Shown piece by piece: positions 25,606 through 32,552 of a DNA stretch of 64,000 bases. Origin of the DNA: Nevskia soli DSM 19509 (GTDB lineage: Bacteria; Pseudomonadota; Gammaproteobacteria; Nevskiales; Nevskiaceae); the NCBI RefSeq assembly GCF_000711955.1, contig NZ_JONR01000030.1, positions 1 through 64,000 of the forward strand. The letters are read 5' to 3'. Position numbers and translations under genes: made by a program. Position 1 is the first letter of the stretch. Every line of letters starts with the position of its first letter. Below the pieces are notes generated by a model. The model was not told the DNA's origin and searched no databases. It worked only from the letters and a program-made list of their open reading frames with translations.

Positions 25606-27066
25606 ATGAAATCCCAGACCACTAGCGGGACCGCGAATTACACCCACGTCGCGCTGACGCGCGAACTGCCCGGCGACCTGGATACGCCGGTCGGCGCCTA
25701 CCTCAAGCTGGCCAACCGCCCCTACAGCTTCCTGCTGGAGTCGGTGCAGGGCGGCGAGCGCTGGAGCCGCTACTCCTTCATCGGGCTACCCTGCCGCGAA
25801 CTGCTCACGGTGCGCGACCGTGAGGTGCGGCTGCTGCGCGACGGCGCGGTGGTCGAGCAGGTCACCGCGGCCAACCCCATCGCCTGGCTAAGGGCCTATG
25901 CGGCGCGCACCCGTGTACGGCCGGAGCCCGGCCTGCCCCGCTTCTCCGGCGGCCTGGTGGGCTACTTCGGCTACGACTGCGTGCGCTACTTCGAGCCCAA
26001 GCTGGCCAGCGACAAGGCCGATCCGCTGGGCGTGCCCGACATCCTGCTGATGCGCGCCGAGGAACTGGCGATCTTCGACACCCTGCGCGCCACCCTGACC
26101 CTGGTGGTGCATGCGCGCATCGACGACGCCTCCGACCAAGCCCGCGCCCGCGCGCGGCTGGACGCGATCGAGGCCGAGCTGAACGAGCCATTGCCGCACA
26201 CGCGCGCAGCCGCCGTGGCGCCCGCCGCGCCGCAGTTCAGCTCCGGCTTCAGCCAGCCCGGTTACTACGCCGCGGTGGAGCGGATCAAGCAGTACATCGC
26301 CGCCGGCGACGTGATGCAGGTGGTGCCATCGCAGCGCCTGTCGGCGCCGTTCCACGCCGAGCCGGTGGCGCTGTACCGCGCCATCCGCCGCCTCAATCCC
26401 TCGCCCTACCTGTATTGCATGCATCTGGGGGATCATCACGTGGTCGGCTCCTCGCCGGAAGTGCTGGTGCGGGTGGAGGACGGCGAAATGACGGTGCGGC
26501 CCATCGCCGGTACGCGCAAACGCGGCGCCACGCCGGAGGAAGACGAGGCACTGGCGCAGGAGCTGCTGGCCGATCCGAAGGAGATCGCCGAGCACCTGAT
26601 GCTGATCGACCTGGGCCGCAACGACGTCGGCCGGGTGGCGCAGACCGGCCAGGTGCGGCTGACCGAGCGCATGGTGATCGAGCGCTACTCGCACGTCATG
26701 CACATCGTCTCCAACGTCACCGGCAAGCTCAAACCCGGCCTCGATGCGCTGCATGCGCTGGCCGCCGCCTTCCCCGCCGGCACCCTGTCCGGCGCTCCCA
26801 AGGTGCGGGCCATGCAGATCATCGACGAGGTGGAACCGGTGAAGCGCGGCATCTACGGCGGCGCCGTCGGCTACCTCGGCTGGGACGGCAACATGGATAC
26901 CGCCATCGGTATCCGCACCGCGGTGATCAAGGACGGCGTATTGCATGTGCAGGCCGGCGGCGGCGTCGTCGCCGACTCGGTGCCGGAGCTGGAATGGGAA
27001 GAAACCATGAACAAGGCGCGCGCCATGATGAAGGCGGCGGCACTGGCCGCGGGCGCGCAATCATGA
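25606..27066 (+). CDS. trpE: Anthranilate synthase component I
   Basis: 486 residues. Motifs of the chorismate-binding fold: VVPSQRLSAPF, RPIAGTRKRGATPEEDEAL, HLMLIDLGRNDVGRVAQTG, THAFPAGTLSGAPK-like AAFPAGTLSGAPKVRAMQIIDE and the final GGGVVADSVPELEWEET. The N-terminal part has the LESVQGGERWSRYSFIG segment of the tryptophan-feedback site. It makes anthranilate from chorismate with the TrpG amidotransferase. Its stop overlaps the ATG of trpG in the usual ATGA manner, but trpG itself is cut short here. Confidence 0.95.
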   Translation: MKSQTTSGTANYTHVALTRELPGDLDTPVGAYLKLANRPYSFLLESVQGGERWSRYSFIGLPCRELLTVRDREVRLLRDGAVVEQVTAANPIAWLRAYAARTRVRPEPGLPRFSGGLVGYFGYDCVRYFEPKLASDKADPLGVPDILLMRAEELAIFDTLRATLTLVVHARIDDASDQARARARLDAIEAELNEPLPHTRAAAVAPAAPQFSSGFSQPGYYAAVERIKQYIAAGDVMQVVPSQRLSAPFHAEPVALYRAIRRLNPSPYLYCMHLGDHHVVGSSPEVLVRVEDGEMTVRPIAGTRKRGATPEEDEALAQELLADPKEIAEHLMLIDLGRNDVGRVAQTGQVRLTERMVIERYSHVMHIVSNVTGKLKPGLDALHALAAAFPAGTLSGAPKVRAMQIIDEVEPVKRGIYGGAVGYLGWDGNMDTAIGIRTAVIKDGVLHVQAGGGVVADSVPELEWEETMNKARAMMKAAALAAGAQS

Positions 27067-27122
27067 TCGTGATGATCGATTTCGATCATTGCAGGCCAGC
27101 GCGTTCCGAGGCATTCCAATAA
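27063..27122 (+). pseudogene. trpG: trpG remnant (first six codons only)
   Basis: The frame begins at the ATG overlapping the trpE stop and reads MIVMID, the conserved opening of TrpG (family: M-x-x-MIDNYDSFTYN). From about 27081 the similarity ends: it continues FDHCRPARSEAFQ and stops. All catalytic parts of the glutamine amidotransferase are missing. I interpret this as a rearrangement or insertion junction inside trpG. Confidence 0.75.
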
Positions 27123-27475
27123 ACACTTAAAATGTTGATGTCTTTGGCCGCGGCTACAGACTTCGGGCTGGCTCTACGATCCCACGCGCTGACGTCACCG
27201 TTCGGCCGCTTCATATAGCCATTGAAATGAATTTGCTGCCGGTCGAATGCTTTGGACGACAGGTTTCAAACGCCGGCCGTCCACAGCTGGCCCGCTGCAA
27301 CGGAAACCGGATAGCCTGGTAAGCGGTCGGTGGCCCGCAATGACACTTCCTGGCGCAATTTGTCATTCGCAGCCGCCGGTCCGGTGCCGAAGCTGTCGCT
27401 GACGCCCCCATCCGAGAAATCCGCTCTACCGCACAGCCAGGCCGACAGGCAGTCGATGCAAGCCGTGGACAGCAC
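27123..27475. other. Intergenic region after the trpG junction
   Basis: About 350 bases with no gene I can support. No tRNA, integrase or inverted-repeat end is visible, so the kind of event that produced the junction cannot be named from this stretch. Confidence 0.4.
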
Positions 27476-27817
27476 TCAGGCCTTTTTTAGGAAGCTCTGT
27501 TTGAGCATGAAGCTGCCGCCGTCAATGCGGCAATCGACTGCATGGTCGCCGGAAGTAAGGCGGATGCTCTTGACTTTAGTGCCCTGCTTGAGTGTGATCG
27601 AAGAGCCCTTGACTTTCAGATCCTTGATCAGGATCACCGTATCGCCGTCCCGCAGTACGGTGCCATTGGCGTCCTTGATGACTTCCTCGGTCTCTTCCGC
27701 TTCAGCGATGGCAATTATCGGCCACTCGTGCGCGCAGTCAGCGCAGATGTAGTTGTCGCCGTCCTGATAGGTGTTTTCCATCTTGCACAGGGGGCATGGC
27801 GGGATCTCAGTGGTCAC
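27476..27817 (-). CDS. yjdM: YjdM/PhnA zinc-ribbon protein
   Basis: 113 residues, the standard length. The N-terminal zinc ribbon is PPCPLCKMENTYQDGDNYICADCAHEW (two CxxC pairs), and the C-terminal SH3-like domain contains LRDGDTVILIKDLKVKGSS and IKQGTKV-like LKQGTKVKSIRL. Despite the PhnA name, this family is not part of C-P lyase; its role is unclear. It is the first complete gene after the trpG junction. Confidence 0.93.
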   Translation of the reverse strand: MTTEIPPCPLCKMENTYQDGDNYICADCAHEWPIIAIAEAEETEEVIKDANGTVLRDGDTVILIKDLKVKGSSITLKQGTKVKSIRLTSGDHAVDCRIDGGSFMLKQSFLKKA

Positions 27818-27910
27818 GGATTCTCAGCTTTAAGTAGTATCGAGATACGGCGTGCCTTCATTGTACCCGCCGAGGTGAATGTGTAGGGGAACGGACCTCC
27901 GTTCGTGACA

Positions 27911-28603
27911 TCAGTCATTCTGGCGCCTTAGCTGAGCCGCGAACTGCCGCCAACCGTCTACGTCGAGATGTGCGGCTGACCTGCCGAGGCTCATGCTTAT
28001 ATCCATTGGCAGCAGTATCGGGTCCCGAAGCTGGACCCAGTATGGTGGCCGCAGTGCAGCGACCATCAGGATCGGAAAATCCGGGCCGCCGCGCGGCGCG
28101 CCAGCAGCCCGGCGTTTTACGAGAGCCGTAACATGGGAGTATCCAAGGGGCCGCCCGGTCGTGTAGTTGATCAGTTCGTTAAACCGCATCACCCCCTTGG
28201 CCTCAGTCGAAAGCGGCTCGTCTGTAGTACACACCAAAGCGTAGTGGGGGCGGAGAGGAGCGGTCGAATCGGCAGGCGCCCGGCTGGTAACGACCACGTG
28301 ATCGGGCAGCGGCAGGACGTTGCCCTTGCGGTCCAAGCAGGCGCGCCACAGCAGTAACGCACCCGGTTCTCGGCCCTGATTTGACGGTGCTGTGCGCATT
28401 TGGCTAAACACTACCGCAGGATATCGGCCGTCGATCGCAAGCTCCGTCACAGCCGGGCCTACGGAATTACCTACCCCCCAGTAAAACGTGCCTTGACCCG
28501 CCAGCCGCTCCAGCTCCTTGCGGCAAATGATAGCCGCCAGGCCTTCGCCCGACTCGGCACCAACTTTCGCCCAGCAAAAGAACTCCGGTATCTCGATGGC
28601 CAT
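27911..28603 (-). CDS. Hypothetical protein
   Basis: 230 residues with no motif I recognise. The sequence looks like a real globular protein: balanced composition, with segments such as FCWAKVGAESGEGLAAI, GTFYWGVGNSVGPAV, HYALVCTTDEPLS and FPILMVAALRPPYWVQL. No signal peptide or membrane segment. It stands alone, 93 bases downstream (on the plus map) of yjdM and on the same strand. Confidence 0.65.
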   Translation of the reverse strand: MAIEIPEFFCWAKVGAESGEGLAAIICRKELERLAGQGTFYWGVGNSVGPAVTELAIDGRYPAVVFSQMRTAPSNQGREPGALLLWRACLDRKGNVLPLPDHVVVTSRAPADSTAPLRPHYALVCTTDEPLSTEAKGVMRFNELINYTTGRPLGYSHVTALVKRRAAGAPRGGPDFPILMVAALRPPYWVQLRDPILLPMDISMSLGRSAAHLDVDGWRQFAAQLRRQND

Positions 28604-28659
28604 GCCCGCGTCGTCAATTAGTTAATTACGGTTGGGTCGCATATTTGGTATTTCCGATT

Positions 28660-29202
28660 CTAGGCCGCACCGGATTCTGCCCGCATGGCTTTGCCAAACG
28701 CAGCAATCGACTCATCATTCTGGAAGAATCTCTTTGGCACGAACATCATCAAGTCATCAGGGAGGTACAACAGGAATATCCGCTGGTCTTCACGCCATTT
28801 CACGAAACTCGACCACGGAATGCTTTGCCTGCCATTTTCAGAATGAATAACGATCTCTTCCGTGTTCCAACTCATTTCGAAATATCTATCTGGAGATGCC
28901 TGCTTCTTGACAAAGTGGCTCAGATGCACGGGCAAAAACACAAAACGCATGAAGGCCCAGGCAAGCCAACCCAGGATGATCGCAATTGCCAAACTAATGC
29001 CGGCCAATTGATAAGACAATGAGACACCCTGAAATACTAACGATTCGATGGCCACAGGCAGGGCACCTGCACTAAGAGCAATGCAGGCAGTCCATTGGAC
29101 CCACGTGAGCTTCATGGACAATCGCTGCGCGTTCATATAATCGATTTCTTCGAGCTGACCTTTGATCATGCTGGCATTGTCCTGCTTGGACGTAATTGCC
29201 AT
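28660..29202 (-). CDS. YcxB-like C-terminal domain membrane protein
   Basis: 180 residues from the ATG at 29202; a TTG at 29223 that overlaps the upstream stop is an alternative. Two membrane helices (LTWVQWTACIALSAGALPV and LAGISLAIAIILGWLAWAF) are followed by the YcxB-type domain: EMSWNTEEIVIHSENGRQSIPWSSF, then FLLYLPDDLMMFVPKRFFQNDE. Function unknown for the family. Base composition is lower in GC than the left part of the window. Confidence 0.75.
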   Translation of the reverse strand: MAITSKQDNASMIKGQLEEIDYMNAQRLSMKLTWVQWTACIALSAGALPVAIESLVFQGVSLSYQLAGISLAIAIILGWLAWAFMRFVFLPVHLSHFVKKQASPDRYFEMSWNTEEIVIHSENGRQSIPWSSFVKWREDQRIFLLYLPDDLMMFVPKRFFQNDESIAAFGKAMRAESGAA

Positions 29203-29219
29203 CGCTTGGCAATCGAACT

Positions 29220-29849
29220 TCAAGCGCCAACGATTAAGATGTATTGCCCGTACGCGGCCGCATGACCATAAAAGCGCTGAAGCACTGTGAAGTCTGAAAG
29301 CGCAGCGTCGACTGGGAGCGCATCAGTCACTCCACGTGAAGTGTCTTTTGCAAGATATTGCCCGCTATTCAGCGCGGCCCGCAGATCTTTGCTCAAAGTG
29401 TTTCGCAGGATCACAGAGATTTCTTGTACGGCTACTGGGGAAAGGACGCAGGCACTGCCGTATCCGAAGTCAATTGCAGCAACCAGCTCCGCGTCCGCGC
29501 CCCTGTCTCTAAGAGCATTAACCAGAGGGTCAATGCATTGCATCTCTGGGGGGTGTGGCTCTGGATGAAGTTGGTGACCAACCTGGCGCGCCCCGCTTTG
29601 ATCTGCCACCGCAGCTCCCGCCGGGGGACGATCGGCCTCCAGCGTGCTTTGGACCGACGGGGTTCTACGATTCTGGACAGGATGATTTCCTGCGGACAGT
29701 ATCAAGGTCAGCAAAGCGAGGCTTTGGCCGACGCTGATCAACTCCACTTGGCCAACCGCATGCATTCCCGGCAGCTGCCACAAATATTCAGGGCGCTGCC
29801 GTAGGGCTAGAATACCGGCGACATTCAGGCGCGCATGATAAAGCTTCAT
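29220..29849 (-). CDS. Hypothetical protein, C-terminal half DUF1877-like
   Basis: 209 residues. The second half (FGYGSACVLSPVAVQEISVIL, then FTVLQRFYGHAAAYGQYILI) resembles the C-terminal part of DUF1877 proteins, where GYG-A-LSP is conserved. The first half, rich in Pro, Gln and His, does not match, which may mean a frameshift or a decayed gene. It overlaps the YcxB-like gene by up to four bases, depending on that gene's start. Confidence 0.45.
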   Translation of the reverse strand: MKLYHARLNVAGILALRQRPEYLWQLPGMHAVGQVELISVGQSLALLTLILSAGNHPVQNRRTPSVQSTLEADRPPAGAAVADQSGARQVGHQLHPEPHPPEMQCIDPLVNALRDRGADAELVAAIDFGYGSACVLSPVAVQEISVILRNTLSKDLRAALNSGQYLAKDTSRGVTDALPVDAALSDFTVLQRFYGHAAAYGQYILIVGA

Positions 29850-29956
29850 TGCAAAGCTCCCGTGCTTCCGCTAGCGGTCCAGACACGGGCGCAACGGCGT
29901 TGACGTCTGGGGTTCAAGAGCGATGGAGTACGTCGAGCCATTGTCGGAATCCAAGC

Positions 29957-31795
29957 TCATTCGGCGACGAAAGAACGCAGGTGATTGGCGCGGCTCGGAT
30001 GTCGTAGCTTGCGCAATGCCTTGGCTTCAATCTGGCGAATGCGCTCGCGTGTCACATTGAATTGCTTGCCGACCTCTTCCAGCGTGTGATCGGTATTCAT
30101 GTCGATGCCGAAGCGCATGCGCAGCACAGTGGCCTCGCGGGCGGACAGGCTTTGAAGAATCTGGTGGGTTGCCTCGGCCAAGCCCTGCGAGGTTGCGGAC
30201 TCCAATGGCGAAACCGCACCAACATCGGGGATGAAGTCGCCGAGAAATGCATCGCCGTCAGTTCCGATTGGTGACTCCATCGAAATCGGTTCCCTGACGA
30301 TGTTGAGCGCCTTCTGCACTTTGTCCTCAGTCATCTCCATTTTCACTGCCAGCTCTTCCAGAGTGGGCTCCCGGCCCATCTCCTGCAACATCTGGCGGCT
30401 GGTGCGGAGGACTTTGTTGCTGCTTTCGATCATGTGCACCGGGATGCGGATGGTTCGCGCATGATCGGCGATCGAGCGGCTGATGGCTTGGCGAATCCAC
30501 CATGTCGCGTAGGTAGAAAACTTGAAGCCGCGACGATATTCGAATTTGTCCACCGCCTTCATCAGGCCGACATTGCCTTCCTGGATCAGATCCAGAAACT
30601 GCAAGCCGCGGTTGTTATATTTTTTGGCGATGGAGATGACCAAGCGCAGGTTGGCCTCGACCATCTCCTTCTTGGCGCGGCGCGCCTTGGCCTCGCCGAC
30701 CGTCATGCGGCGGTTGATATCCTTGATCTGGTCGATGGTCAGCCGTTTGTTGTCCTCGATCTGCTGCAACTGAGCTATCAGTTGCTCCACATCTGCCTTT
30801 CTGGTGGCCAGTGTCGCGGAATATTTGCGTTTGGCGCGGATTGCCTTGTCGATCCAGGCGGCGCTGGTCAGACCATCCTCTCGAATCTTGACCCGAAAAT
30901 CCTCGCGGCTCATCCCGGCCTCCGTCACCACTTGCAGGATCGCGCGTTCCAGCGAGCGGATTTTTTCGAGCTTGTTATGCAAATTCAGAGTGATTGCCGA
31001 CACCAGCTTCGGGGAGAGCCGAAAGATCATGATGTGATCCGCTACGGCTTCACGGAGTTGCCGGGTCTTCTGATTGGAAGCCCCGAAGTCCGACAGCGCC
31101 AGTTGGGCCTCATCGTGGAGCTTGCGCAACTGGCCGAAGGCCGCAGCGGCTTGCTCAGGGTCCGGCCCGGTCGGGGCGACTTCCTCGTCTTCGCCGTCTT
31201 CCGCTTCTCCAAGGTCTACATCGGCGAGTTCGACATCGACCTCCAGCGGCACTACTTCGGCGCCAGGTAGTTCGGCATCGGGATCGAAGAAGCCGACCAC
31301 CACCTCGGACAGGCTCTTATTGCCCTCCTTGATCCTATCGTATGCATCCAACAGGATGGCCGCGGATTCCGGGTAGATCGCAAGTGCGTAGAGGGCTTCG
31401 TTGAGGCCCTCCTCGATGCGTTTGGCGATGCGGATTTCGCCCTCTCGGTCGAGCAACTCGACGCTGCCCATCTCGCGCATGTACATGCGCACGGGGTCGG
31501 TGGTGCGGCCGAAGCCTAAATCGGAGGCGGCCAATGCGGCGGCAGCTTCCTCGGCGGCCTCTTCGTCGTCCTCAGCGGCGGCGGTGGGTTCGGCGAACAG
31601 CCGTGTCTCGTCATCCGGCATCTCGTCATGCACCGGAATGCCCATGCTTCGGATAGTGCTGATGACGTCATCGACCTGATCCGAATCGACGATCTCGGTC
31701 AGGTGGTCGGATACCTCGGCATGGGTAAGGAATCCCTTCTCCTTGCCCAGGGCAATGAGATTCCTGATCTGGGACTTCTGGTCGGATTTACGCAT
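29957..31795 (-). CDS. rpoD: RNA polymerase sigma factor RpoD (sigma-70)
   Basis: 612 residues with all regions of a primary sigma factor: region 1.1 (QIRNLIALGKEKGFLTHAEV), 1.2 (DPVRMYMREMGSVELL), an acidic non-conserved insert, region 2 (LRLVISIAKKYNNRGLQFLDLIQEG, KFSTYATWWIRQAISRSIAD), region 3, and region 4.2 (EEVGKQFNVTRERIRQIEAKALRKLRHP). Promoter-reading helices are nearly those of E. coli RpoD, so it should recognise standard promoters. AGGAG lies nine bases before the ATG. It is not next to dnaG or rpsU but inside accessory DNA, so it may be an additional copy; the window alone cannot show that. Confidence 0.93.
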   Translation of the reverse strand: MRKSDQKSQIRNLIALGKEKGFLTHAEVSDHLTEIVDSDQVDDVISTIRSMGIPVHDEMPDDETRLFAEPTAAAEDDEEAAEEAAAALAASDLGFGRTTDPVRMYMREMGSVELLDREGEIRIAKRIEEGLNEALYALAIYPESAAILLDAYDRIKEGNKSLSEVVVGFFDPDAELPGAEVVPLEVDVELADVDLGEAEDGEDEEVAPTGPDPEQAAAAFGQLRKLHDEAQLALSDFGASNQKTRQLREAVADHIMIFRLSPKLVSAITLNLHNKLEKIRSLERAILQVVTEAGMSREDFRVKIREDGLTSAAWIDKAIRAKRKYSATLATRKADVEQLIAQLQQIEDNKRLTIDQIKDINRRMTVGEAKARRAKKEMVEANLRLVISIAKKYNNRGLQFLDLIQEGNVGLMKAVDKFEYRRGFKFSTYATWWIRQAISRSIADHARTIRIPVHMIESSNKVLRTSRQMLQEMGREPTLEELAVKMEMTEDKVQKALNIVREPISMESPIGTDGDAFLGDFIPDVGAVSPLESATSQGLAEATHQILQSLSAREATVLRMRFGIDMNTDHTLEEVGKQFNVTRERIRQIEAKALRKLRHPSRANHLRSFVAE

Positions 31796-32075
31796 CTACG
31801 AAATCTCCTGCATCGAGACCACGGCGGAATAGCCGGCTCGAAGCTATACATGTTGTTCTAATGCCGGCACTGGCACTGGCACTGGCGGAGACAAACCTGA
31901 CGCCAAAGCGCATTAGCCGCGCACGAAGCTGCCTTTACAGTTCCGAACCCAACGCCAACTCACGCTCCTGCAAGCAGCGTCCAGCCCACACCTGGCAGGG
32001 GCGTTCGAAAGTTTTACCTTGGCTTATCTTGATACGCCTCACCATTGACAATCCCAGTGTTGCTGCTGACTGCTC

Positions 32076-32507
32076 TCAGCCCGGTAAAAGCAGGTGCGAA
32101 AACAATGCGATATCGTCACGCTCAAACCATCCGAGTTTCTTCCAAAAGTACTGCGCTCGCAGATTGCGATAGACCACGTTGGCATGCACTTTCCAAATGC
32201 CTTGGCGGGTCATCTCTCGTTCGACGCTCGCAACCAGGGTTTTACCGATGCCCTGGCGCCGGCAGTCGGCGGCGACTGCCAGGTGATACACGTAACCACG
32301 CCGTCCGTCGTGTCCAGCCAATACTGCTCCGATGAGCCTGCCGGCCCGACGGGCACCAAAACTCATCCCTGGATTGCGAGAAAGGAACCTCACAAATACG
32401 TGCGGGTGACGTTCGTCGGATTGCAGTACGACACCTTCAGAAGACTCCCACAGCGCGTAGGCGTCGCCGAAGTCTTCTTGCGTAAGGGGCGAAACATCAA
32501 AGTCCAT
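32076..32507 (-). CDS. GNAT-family N-acetyltransferase
   Basis: 143 residues from the ATG at 32507, chosen because GGAG stands eight bases upstream; an ATG at 32525 is possible. Acetyl-CoA-binding motif A is visible as VYHLAVAADCRRQGIGKTLV, preceded by AGHDGRRGY, with ALWESSEGV near the start and WKKLGWFERDDI at the end. Related to the second GNAT at 45182-45676, which shares the GHDGR-GYVYHLAV block. It lies 45 bases after the ketosynthase-acyltransferase gene and likely belongs to the same transcript. Substrate unknown. Confidence 0.85.
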   Translation of the reverse strand: MDFDVSPLTQEDFGDAYALWESSEGVVLQSDERHPHVFVRFLSRNPGMSFGARRAGRLIGAVLAGHDGRRGYVYHLAVAADCRRQGIGKTLVASVEREMTRQGIWKVHANVVYRNLRAQYFWKKLGWFERDDIALFSHLLLPG

Positions 32508-32552
32508 GTCATCGGCTCCATTCATTTAGAAAGGAGATATGTTCCTTGGTCG

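Noticed and set aside
25888..27060. 390-codon open frame on the minus strand
   Set aside because: Antisense to trpE, which has full family motifs; shadow frame.
27067..27475. tRNA or attachment site at the trpG junction
   Set aside because: I looked for a tRNA end, direct repeats or an integrase next to the junction and found none.
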